A stretch of DNA of 14,768 nt from an uncultured Lachnospiraceae bacterium (GTDB lineage Bacteria > Bacillota > Clostridia > Lachnospirales > Lachnospiraceae). The number at the start of each line of letters is the position of its first letter. The first letter of the stretch is position 1. The translations under genes were made by a program, and so were the position numbers. Below the pieces are notes generated by a model. It had not been told where the DNA came from, searched no databases, and was given only the letters and a program-made list of their open reading frames with translations. The stretch covers positions 1-14,768 of the forward strand of contig CACZRA010000372.1 in NCBI GenBank assembly GCA_902783395.1, in the 5' to 3' direction. Below, piece by piece: positions 6,097 to 12,998 of the stretch.

Positions 6097-7655
6097 TGAC
6101 CGGAGCCGCCTTCATGGTATTCTTTTTCGGTATTCACACTCCATATGTTTGATTTGTCCGCCGTACCGTTAAGGATGTTCTTTACAGCCTCAAATGAAGT
6201 GCACATGGAATGATCCATATTATTGTAACGGTGCTGTCCGTTCCTTCCGACACAGTACAGATTGGGGATGGAATCCAGAAAACTTATAAGCCTGTCAATA
6301 TCATCATAAGTATCAAAGTATGCCGGATATGCTTTTTTCACCCTCTCGACGTGAACATCGAGCACATCCTCTTTTCCGTCGATAAGGTCAAGCTCAAGCA
6401 TCTCTTTTACAGCCATATCCGCAAAATCACTGTCAGGCATGTTCCAGAATTCATCGTTTTCCTGAACAAAATATTCAAGCCCGATCCATACGGTATTTTC
6501 CGGATCCTCTACAAGATAGGGAGACCAGTTGTTGTATATCTGCATCCTGCCGAGCTTAACCTTTCTCTCCTGTACGTATATCCAGCAGTCCGGGATGATA
6601 TCTCCGAGGGTTTTGATCTTCGTCGTGTTCTTAAGCTTCAGCTTCTTCACGAGAACACCAACGGTCATATAATCCCTGTAGGGAAGTCCGGCTGCTATAC
6701 GTGCAGCATCCTCCGGTATGTCATTTATTCCCAAAGCAAGATCCTTGAGCGGCATGGAAGAGATCACTATATCGCAGGCTTCGGATATCTCTTTCCCGTC
6801 CTTTTCATACACCAGCGAATCAATATATCCCTCACTGTTTTTATTCAGTCTTTTCACACAGGCATGTTTAATGATGCTGCCGCCCATGTTTTCTATCTTT
6901 TCGGCGGTAACCTCCCAGAGCTGGCCGGGGCCGAGCTTGGGATAACTGAATTCCTCTATGAGCGAGGTTTCCACCTTCCTGCCCTTAACATTAAACAGCT
7001 TTGAAAACACATCCTTAAATACAGCCGTGATCGAAAGCCCCTTTACTCTCTGCGCTCCCCAGGCCGCATCTATCTCCCTGGGATGACGTCCCCAAAGGTT
7101 TTCCGTGTAATACTCAAAAAACATGGAATAAAGCCTGCGTCCGAAACGGTTGATGTAGAAGTTTTCCAGATTATCCTCGGGAAGCTTGTGAAATACGGAT
7201 CCAAGATATGAGAATCCGACCTTGACCGTATTGACAAAGCCCATATTCTTAAATGTATCCATTTTCATGGATATAGGGTAATCAAAAAAACGCCCCATAA
7301 AAAGGATACGCGATATACGATGTCTGATGAGCATGACCTCATCGCTTTTTTCGGGATCGGGACCTCCCTCACAGAGTCTGGTCTGTCTGTCGAGGATAAG
7401 GTCATCCCTGGGCTTTGCCCCCTGGACAGGCAGTATCTCGCTCCACCATTTATTGACTTCGGGAACCTTTGAGAAAAACCTGTGTCCTCCCATGTCCATA
7501 CGGTTCCCCTTATAGGTCACGGTTTTCGATATCCCGCCTATATCACCGGTCTCTTCATAGACGATGACTTCATCGTCCCCTTTGTTCTTTAATAATTCAT
7601 AAGCGGCAGTCAGTCCTGCCGGTCCTGCTCCTATGATAAGGATCTTTCGTGACAC
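6093..7655 (-). CDS. FAD-dependent oxidoreductase, UDP-galactopyranose-mutase/amine-oxidase-like
   Basis: 520 residues. The N-terminal FAD-binding dinucleotide fold reads IIGAGPAGLTAAYEL (about 7-21), followed by GGHRFFSK (56-63) and, mid-protein, a NLWGRHPREIDAAWGAQRVKG region. The C-terminal FAD-contact region CVGRNGQHRYNNMDHSM is near residues 468-484. This matches the COG1232 group that includes protoporphyrinogen oxidase-like and UDP-galactopyranose mutase-like flavoproteins, often found in surface-polysaccharide loci. A haem role is unlikely given the GT87-like neighbour; sugar-nucleotide or glycolipid chemistry is the better inference. The start is GTG (7655), chosen because the Rossmann motif follows directly and an in-frame TGA lies upstream; GGGGA about 10 nt before is a modest ribosome site. 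It follows ilvN copy 2 by 61 nt, with no clear promoter or terminator between. Confidence 0.75.
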   Translation of the reverse strand: MSRKILIIGAGPAGLTAAYELLKNKGDDEVIVYEETGDIGGISKTVTYKGNRMDMGGHRFFSKVPEVNKWWSEILPVQGAKPRDDLILDRQTRLCEGGPDPEKSDEVMLIRHRISRILFMGRFFDYPISMKMDTFKNMGFVNTVKVGFSYLGSVFHKLPEDNLENFYINRFGRRLYSMFFEYYTENLWGRHPREIDAAWGAQRVKGLSITAVFKDVFSKLFNVKGRKVETSLIEEFSYPKLGPGQLWEVTAEKIENMGGSIIKHACVKRLNKNSEGYIDSLVYEKDGKEISEACDIVISSMPLKDLALGINDIPEDAARIAAGLPYRDYMTVGVLVKKLKLKNTTKIKTLGDIIPDCWIYVQERKVKLGRMQIYNNWSPYLVEDPENTVWIGLEYFVQENDEFWNMPDSDFADMAVKEMLELDLIDGKEDVLDVHVERVKKAYPAYFDTYDDIDRLISFLDSIPNLYCVGRNGQHRYNNMDHSMCTSFEAVKNILNGTADKSNIWSVNTEKEYHEGGSGQ

Positions 7656-7716
7656 TTCAGCTGTTTCCCCACCCTGTCTCTGATTTCATTCCGTAAAGCC
7701 TGATCCCCCTGCTCAT

Positions 7717-8193
7717 CTAATCACATTTAGGCAGGGCCAGGGTTCCTGTACGGGCTATCTCCACTATGGATATCTGGTACAAAAGCCGGATCATCATGGC
7801 GGTACGTTCAGGTCTGTCGCAGATCTGTATGAGCATCTGGTTTTCGGACATATCAACTATCTCAGCCTTCATGGCATCCACTATCTCCATGATATCCTTA
7901 CGGTTGGATTTATTGTACTTCACCTTGAGCAGCATAAGCTCTCTCGATACCGCCTCATTTTCCTCATAGGTCTTTATCTTTATCACATCAAGCTTTTTGT
8001 TCAGCTGCTTTTCAATCTGTTCAAGAGTCCTCTCGTCCCCGGATGATACTATGGTCATCACGGAAACCTTCGGGTCATCTGTCGCTCCGACAGCGAGCGA
8101 ATCGATATTGAAACCCCTTCTTGCGAAAAGGCCTGCCACCTTTGCAAGTACCCCGGATCTGTTTTCAACCGATACCGTATATATCTTCTTCAT
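7717..8193 (-). CDS. ilvN: Acetolactate synthase regulatory subunit, copy 2 (ilvB-linked)
   Basis: 158 residues: ACT domain at the N-terminus (about 3-77, with the SGVLAKVAGLFARRGFNIDS core) and C-terminal regulatory domain ending EIARTGTLAL. N11, G14 and N29, aligned with valine-site residues of E. coli IlvH, are all present. It lies 40 nt downstream of the IlvB-like gene and has a clear GGAGG 7 nt before the ATG, so it is the natural partner of that catalytic subunit. It differs substantially from copy 1 (2663-3166), for instance in the C-terminal domain (NKSNRKDIMEIVDAMKAEIV), suggesting two separately tuned AHAS holoenzymes or a shared catalytic subunit with alternative regulators. This is inference; sequence alone does not show pairing. 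Confidence 0.92.
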   Translation of the reverse strand: MKKIYTVSVENRSGVLAKVAGLFARRGFNIDSLAVGATDDPKVSVMTIVSSGDERTLEQIEKQLNKKLDVIKIKTYEENEAVSRELMLLKVKYNKSNRKDIMEIVDAMKAEIVDMSENQMLIQICDRPERTAMMIRLLYQISIVEIARTGTLALPKCD

Positions 8194-8233
8194 TCTGCAA
8201 CCTCCTGTGTAAGGACAGGGTTCTTTCGAATCC

Positions 8234-9850
8234 CTATCTTACTGTGTCCGTGGGATCTACTGTTACTTCCATAAGCGCCGGGCCTTCATTGTCCAGAAAT
8301 TCCCGTATCCTCTCATCTATCCCGTTCATATTATCTAGTCTGTAGTATGCGATGTCATAGGCCCTTGCCAGATCATCAAGCTTCGGATAGGAACCGAGCC
8401 GCACCATCTCATACCTGTCGTTCAGACTGTAATGCTGATACTCTCTCACGAGTCCCAGATAATTATTGCGCAGTACCACGACCTTGATATCAACCTTTTC
8501 TTCCATCATCGTCGCAAATTCCATCATGGACATCTGGAAGCCGCCGTCACCGCATACCGCCACAACCTGCCTTGTCGCATCAGCCATTTTGGCTCCGATC
8601 GCACACGGAATGGCGTAACCCATCGTTCCCATGCCTCCGGAGGTAAAGAATCTTCCGTGCTCCTTTATATTCGCGTTTCTGCATGACCAGATCTGGTTCT
8701 GGCCGACATCCGCCACATATACGGATCTGTCCTCCATATTCTGTGAAAGAAGACCTATGAATATGGCGGGATTCACTGCTTTATCGGAAAACTTCAGCGG
8801 ACTGGGAAGCTTCCTGTATTCCCTCAGGTGATCAAGCCAGGCTGAGGTATCTATGGAAAGCTCTATCTCCTTCATATCCTCAAAAATATGCTTTGCGTCC
8901 CCTACTATGGGTATCGTAGGTCCCACATTCTTGCCTATCTCGGCAGGGTCGACATCGATATGGACAAGGACCTTGTTATCAAGGATCGTATCGGGATTCG
9001 CAACAGCCCTGTCTGCAACACGTGCGCCTATCATGATCAGCATATCGCATTCCTGCATGGCTTTATTCGCCGCAAGACCTCCGTTATTTCCGACCATGCC
9101 GAAATTTAGCTCATGGTCTGTGGAAAGCACACCTATGCCCATCATGGTATGTACTACCGGAATCCGGTATTTCTCGACGAAGGCTCTCAGTTCTTTCTTT
9201 GCTCCTGAAAGGAATATCCCTCCTCCCGTACAGATCACCGGCTTCTTCGCTTTCCTGAGTTCCGACATGGCTTTCTTTATCTGCTGTATATGGCCTTTGA
9301 CCGTAGGCTTGTAGGTACGAAGATTAACCTCTTCCGGATACTCAAAGCTCTTTATCTCAGCCTTCTGGATATCGATCGGAACATCGATAAGGACGGGTCC
9401 TCTCCTTCCGGAATTGGCGATATAAAACGCCTCCTTGAAAATACGCGGAATATCATTTACGTTTTTCACGAGATAGCTGTATTTCACTATGCTCTCCGTC
9501 GCCCCGGTGACATCGGCCTCCTGAAAGCCGTCCGAGCCGATAAGATCCGAGTCGACCTGTCCCGATATACAAACCAGGGGTATGGAATCGGCATATGCCG
9601 TGGCTATCCCCGTTATAAGATTCAGAGCCCCGGGACCTGAGGTCACAACGCAGACGCCAACCTTACCCATGGTCCTCGCATAGCCCGAGGCCATGTGTCC
9701 CGCGTTCTGTTCGGTACGGACGAGGACCTGCCGTATATCCGTATTCCCGAGGCTGTCAAAGAAGTGTGTGATCGCCACTCCCGGATAACCGTATACAACC
9801 TCGACATTCTCCATCTCAAGGCATTTTGCCATTGCTTCCGATCCTGTCAT
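8234..9850 (-). CDS. ilvB: Acetolactate synthase large subunit homologue, divergent
   Basis: 538-residue ThDP-dependent enzyme of the AHAS type: N-terminal PYR domain (about 1-165), central FAD-type domain (about 185-340), C-terminal PP domain (about 360-530). ThDP-activating E48, the F109-Q110 pair, and the GDG (434-436)...NN (462-463) cofactor motif are present. Compared with typical AHAS it is unusual: RTEQNAG replaces RHEQGAA around E48; PKD becomes PID (I159); GMHGT becomes GNNGG (255-256); the MVRQWQ tryptophan is Tyr471; and the C-terminal MVPPG-type tail is missing, the protein ending at DPTDTVR. A regulatory subunit follows directly, so AHAS-like activity is likely, but acceptor preference may differ. 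GGAGG is 4-5 nt before the ATG. It lies 21 nt after metH in the same transcript. Confidence 0.9.
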   Translation of the reverse strand: MTGSEAMAKCLEMENVEVVYGYPGVAITHFFDSLGNTDIRQVLVRTEQNAGHMASGYARTMGKVGVCVVTSGPGALNLITGIATAYADSIPLVCISGQVDSDLIGSDGFQEADVTGATESIVKYSYLVKNVNDIPRIFKEAFYIANSGRRGPVLIDVPIDIQKAEIKSFEYPEEVNLRTYKPTVKGHIQQIKKAMSELRKAKKPVICTGGGIFLSGAKKELRAFVEKYRIPVVHTMMGIGVLSTDHELNFGMVGNNGGLAANKAMQECDMLIMIGARVADRAVANPDTILDNKVLVHIDVDPAEIGKNVGPTIPIVGDAKHIFEDMKEIELSIDTSAWLDHLREYRKLPSPLKFSDKAVNPAIFIGLLSQNMEDRSVYVADVGQNQIWSCRNANIKEHGRFFTSGGMGTMGYAIPCAIGAKMADATRQVVAVCGDGGFQMSMMEFATMMEEKVDIKVVVLRNNYLGLVREYQHYSLNDRYEMVRLGSYPKLDDLARAYDIAYYRLDNMNGIDERIREFLDNEGPALMEVTVDPTDTVR

Positions 9851-9871
9851 ATTCCCTCCTGCTTTTTTCGA

Positions 9872-12373
9872 TCAACTGCGGCCAAGCAGCTGCTTTGCCA
9901 CCTTTACAGCTTCCGACGCATCCTCGGAATAGCCGTCAGCTCCTATCTCCTGCCTGAATTCATCAGTGACCACTGCTCCGCCCACCATGAATTTCCCATT
10001 ATAGCCCTGCTCTTTTCCGAAGGCTACCACATTTTTCATTTCGTTCATCGTCGTGGTCATAAGAGCCGACAGTCCTATTATATCAGCTTTTTCCCCGATC
10101 GCGGTCTTTATTATGACTTCCTTGGGAACATTCTTTCCCAGATCTATAACTCTGAAGCCGTAATTTTTCAGCATCAGAACCACAAGGTTTTTTCCAATAT
10201 CGTGTATATCGCCCTCCACGGTGGCGATAACTATTACGGGAGCGTTATCATCACTTCCGCCTGTAGCGAGAAACGGCTCGAGGATCTTTATAGACTGCTC
10301 CATGGTCTCGGCGGATGCTATGAGCTGGGGAAGAAAGTACCTCCCCTTGTCAAAAAGCTCCCCCACATCATTTATGGCGGGAATAAGGGCGTTGTCAAGA
10401 ATGTCATCGGCAGGGATCCCCTTTGCGAGGGCCTGTTCCGTCATCTCCTGTATCGCATCCTTCCTGCCCTTCAGCACCGCGCTGCGTATGCCTGATACCT
10501 CATCCTCCGGTTCCGCACCGTCTTCGGAGGCTTCCTTATTCAGGGGCTGTTTTTTTTTTACGGAATCTTCCCTCCCTTTTGCAGCCGCGGCCTGCGCCCC
10601 GTACTCCTCAGCGTGCTCATTCATATGGTCTATGTATCTTATGTCCGATTCAGGGTGCGCCATCAGGAGATCTGATGACAGCACCATCCTTATCATCGCG
10701 TCCTGATTGGGATTGAGGATCGCCGACGTAAGATGTGAGCGTACCGCCATGGCAAGGAAAGCCATATTCACGTTTAATCTCTCAGGAAGCCCGAAGGAAA
10801 TATTGGAAAGCCCGCAGGTAGTCGCAAGCCCCAGTGAATGACAGTACTCTATCGTATCGAGGGTATCTATTGCCGCACGCGGGATCGCCCCCACCGTACC
10901 GACAAGGCCGTCCACTATGATGTCCTCTTTGGTGAAGCCCATGGCTAAGGCTTTCTTCAGCACGGTATCAATATTCTCTTTCTTTTCCTCAAGGCTCTTC
11001 GGCAGCCCGCCGTCCCCTATGGGAAGAAGGATGAACATGGCTCCGTATTTCTTCGCGATCTCAAGCATCCTGTCGGTACGGTCTGACTCGGCTGATATCG
11101 AGTTGATCAGCGCCCTTCCGGGATATCTTCTCAGAGCCGCCTCCATGACCTCGGGATAACTGGTATCAATGCAGAGGGGAAGTGTCGTGACCTGGGTCAC
11201 CGTATCAATGGCCTCAAGCATCATCTCCTTTTCGTCAATCCCGCTCATGCCCATATTTATATCAAGGATGTCCGCGCCCATGTCATCCTGCTCCTCAGCG
11301 AAGGAAATGACCATATCAAAGGAGCCTTCCCGAAGCTCAGCCTGCAGCTTCTTCTTTCCCGTAGGATTTATCCTCTCACCGATGATGAGGAATCTCCCGT
11401 CGAGCCCGAACACAAGATGCCTGCGCTCGGACGAGAGCATTCTTTTCCCGTCATTATCCGGCCTGTCATTTTGGGGACTTATATCAGCAGGGATCGCCCT
11501 GATATACTCAGGCGCCGTGCCGCAGCATCCTCCGACTATGGAAGCCCCTGCCCGTATGATCTGCGCCATACCTTCTCCAAAGCCCTCCGGATCAAGGTCA
11601 TAAACTGTCCTTCCCTCTTCGTCAAGGGAGGGAAGTCCGGCATTGGGCTTGCATATCACCGGAATCTTTGAGATCTCAGCCAGGCTCTTTATTATGGGTA
11701 CCATCCTGTCAGGCCCCGTCGAGCAGTTTGCCCCGAAGGCATCGGCTCCCAGGGACTGCAGTGTGATAAGGGCTGTCACGGGATCGGTGCCGTAGAGCGT
11801 CGTTCCGCCGGCCTCAAATGTGAGCGTGGCCATTACCGGAAGGTCGCAAACCTCCCTGCAGGCTATTACCGCGGCCCTTGTCTCCTGAAGGCTCATCATG
11901 GTCTCCACGACTATGAGATCAGCCCCGCCCTCAGCAAGTGCGCTTATCTGCTCCTTATATATATCTATGAGCTCATCAAACTTCATCAGGCCCACAGGCT
12001 CCAGCTGTTTCCCCGTCATGGAGACATTACCCGCCACATAGCACGGCGGTCTTTCAGGATGCCTGGAAGCAAATTCCTCTATGGTCTTCTTTGAAAGGCT
12101 CACAAGAGAAGCATTCATCTCCCGCAGCCTGTCGTAAAGCCCGAATTCCTCAAGCTTTATCCTGTTGCATGAAAAAGTCGGGGAATACAGTATCCTGCTC
12201 CCCGCCTCAAGATAAGCTCCCTGAAGCTCCTGTATGACCTCCGGATGCTCCAGTATCCAGAGATCGGGACATACGCCGCTTTCAAGACCTTTCTTCTGCA
12301 GGTTGGTCCCCGTTGCCCCGTCAAGAAGCAGGAGCCCTTCTGATGTAAGTTTTTTAAATTCCTCTCTTGTCAT
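9872..12373 (-). CDS. metH: Cobalamin-dependent methionine synthase lacking the reactivation domain
   Basis: 833 residues versus about 1,230 in E. coli MetH. Domains in order: homocysteine S-methyltransferase barrel (about 8-295) with zinc ligands C217 and C283/C284 (GGCCGT); methyltetrahydrofolate (pterin) barrel (about 326-575, GERINPTGKK and DINMGMSG); a charged Lys/Glu/Asp linker (about 590-630); B12 cap helices (about 635-705, YFLPQLIASAETM); and a cobalamin-binding Rossmann domain (about 712-833, DIHDIG at 722-727, His724 being the lower ligand). The AdoMet-dependent reactivation domain is absent, so reactivation would need a separate protein, not seen here. The start codon lacks a good Shine-Dalgarno and lies 9 nt after the upstream stop, suggesting translational coupling. 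The linker is encoded by an A10 run. ilvB follows after 21 nt. Confidence 0.93.
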   Translation of the reverse strand: MTREEFKKLTSEGLLLLDGATGTNLQKKGLESGVCPDLWILEHPEVIQELQGAYLEAGSRILYSPTFSCNRIKLEEFGLYDRLREMNASLVSLSKKTIEEFASRHPERPPCYVAGNVSMTGKQLEPVGLMKFDELIDIYKEQISALAEGGADLIVVETMMSLQETRAAVIACREVCDLPVMATLTFEAGGTTLYGTDPVTALITLQSLGADAFGANCSTGPDRMVPIIKSLAEISKIPVICKPNAGLPSLDEEGRTVYDLDPEGFGEGMAQIIRAGASIVGGCCGTAPEYIRAIPADISPQNDRPDNDGKRMLSSERRHLVFGLDGRFLIIGERINPTGKKKLQAELREGSFDMVISFAEEQDDMGADILDINMGMSGIDEKEMMLEAIDTVTQVTTLPLCIDTSYPEVMEAALRRYPGRALINSISAESDRTDRMLEIAKKYGAMFILLPIGDGGLPKSLEEKKENIDTVLKKALAMGFTKEDIIVDGLVGTVGAIPRAAIDTLDTIEYCHSLGLATTCGLSNISFGLPERLNVNMAFLAMAVRSHLTSAILNPNQDAMIRMVLSSDLLMAHPESDIRYIDHMNEHAEEYGAQAAAAKGREDSVKKKQPLNKEASEDGAEPEDEVSGIRSAVLKGRKDAIQEMTEQALAKGIPADDILDNALIPAINDVGELFDKGRYFLPQLIASAETMEQSIKILEPFLATGGSDDNAPVIVIATVEGDIHDIGKNLVVLMLKNYGFRVIDLGKNVPKEVIIKTAIGEKADIIGLSALMTTTMNEMKNVVAFGKEQGYNGKFMVGGAVVTDEFRQEIGADGYSEDASEAVKVAKQLLGRS
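10550..10559 (-). repeat. A10 homopolymer in the metH linker
   Basis: Ten consecutive A on the coding strand encode the end of V605 and K606-K608, in the charged linker between the pterin and cobalamin modules. Losing one A gives Asn-Ser-Pro then TGA; gaining one gives Thr-Ala-Pro-Glu then TAA. Either slip would therefore end the protein right after the second substrate domain. Runs of this length are known to slip during replication or transcription. Confidence 0.7.
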
Positions 12374-12382
12374 CAGGAAACA

Positions 12383-12925
12383 CTATGCCCTGTCGTCATC
12401 AAGATCATCGTCTTCAAAGCCCTCATGACCTTCATCCGGATCACCGATGCTCTCCCTGGTGTATACCCTGTTGGCCCGTCTCTGCTCCTCTATCTTCTGC
12501 GAAAAAAGCTCCTTGACCTTCTCCGAGTCCTTTATATTGACTATGTTGAAATTCCCGAGATTTTTGTCTGAGGAATCTATCCTCAGACTTCCAAGACCGA
12601 AGATCTTCTGTGAAAGAGTCCTTTCAAGCACCACATCCGTCATACGGTAAAGCCGTACCTCATCATATCTCGTATTGAAGAGCCCCCTCTCAAGATAGAA
12701 CCTCTGATTGTCCAGCGCATACTTCGTAAAGCTCCAGGGCATGCCGAAGAAATTCCTCTTCCTGTCCTCCCAAATGGCATTCTCCTTCCGTTTCTTCCCT
12801 TTTTTCTTCCTGCCGTTCTCATAAACCACCGTCAGTACTATGGCAAGAATAAATGCCACAAGCAGACAGATGAGCACGATCAGTAAAACATGCAGGATCG
12901 AATTTAATATATCCATAAAATGCAT
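12383..12925 (-). CDS. Membrane-anchored bacterial PH-domain protein
   Basis: 180 residues (171 if the second Met is used). It has one N-terminal membrane segment (about 8-35), a juxtamembrane Lys/Arg cluster (39-47), and then a cytoplasmic domain resembling bPH2/DUF304 (about 65-145: YALDNQRFYLERGLF, RYDEVRLYRMTDVVLERTL, FGLGSLRI), followed by a strongly acidic tail ending EDDDLDDDRA. Such proteins are common in Firmicutes and their function is mostly unknown. GGAGG is 1 nt from the first ATG and 10 nt from the ATG at 12916, so the second may be the true start. It is the first gene of the minus-strand run, 9 nt upstream of metH, and shares a palindromic promoter region with aroC. Confidence 0.75.
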   Translation of the reverse strand: MHFMDILNSILHVLLIVLICLLVAFILAIVLTVVYENGRKKKGKKRKENAIWEDRKRNFFGMPWSFTKYALDNQRFYLERGLFNTRYDEVRLYRMTDVVLERTLSQKIFGLGSLRIDSSDKNLGNFNIVNIKDSEKVKELFSQKIEEQRRANRVYTRESIGDPDEGHEGFEDDDLDDDRA

Positions 12926-12934
12926 ACCTCCGTT

Positions 12935-12964
12935 TTGACCAAAATATCTTATGTATTATATAAT
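12935..12964 (+). promoter_or_regulatory. Predicted promoter of aroC
   Basis: Plus strand: -35 TTGACC (12935-12940), 18-nt spacer, -10 TATAAT (12959-12964, perfect). Predicted start near 12971, about 28 nt before the aroC ATG. The -10 lies in the 14-bp palindrome GTATTATATAATAC (12953-12966), which also contains the -10 of the opposing promoter. Confidence 0.75.
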
Positions 12965-12984
12965 ACACCTTATATCATGGTCAA
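12955..12984 (-). promoter_or_regulatory. Predicted promoter of the PH-domain/metH/ilvB transcript
   Basis: Minus strand: -35 TTGACC (12984-12979), 18-nt spacer, -10 TATAAT (12960-12955, perfect). The predicted start is near 12948, leaving a leader of about 22-32 nt. It is the exact mirror image, in hexamer sequence and spacing, of the aroC promoter and overlaps it, so only one polymerase can occupy the site at a time. It is the only clear promoter I see ahead of the genes down to the MATE transporter. Confidence 0.72.
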
Positions 12985-12998
12985 AGGGATAAGATAAA

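Noticed and set aside
6210..7004. 264-codon open frame on the plus strand
   Set aside because: Lies wholly antisense to the FAD oxidoreductase gene, no ribosome site or recognisable domain; a shadow of the strong coding bias opposite.
7656..7716. Promoter or terminator between ilvN copy 2 and the FAD oxidoreductase
   Set aside because: No acceptable -35/-10 pair or stem with T-tract in these 61 nt; read-through from upstream is the simpler view.
9695..10495. 266-codon open frame on the plus strand
   Set aside because: Spans the ilvB/metH junction antisense to both clear genes; Cys/His/Tyr-rich composition typical of shadow frames.
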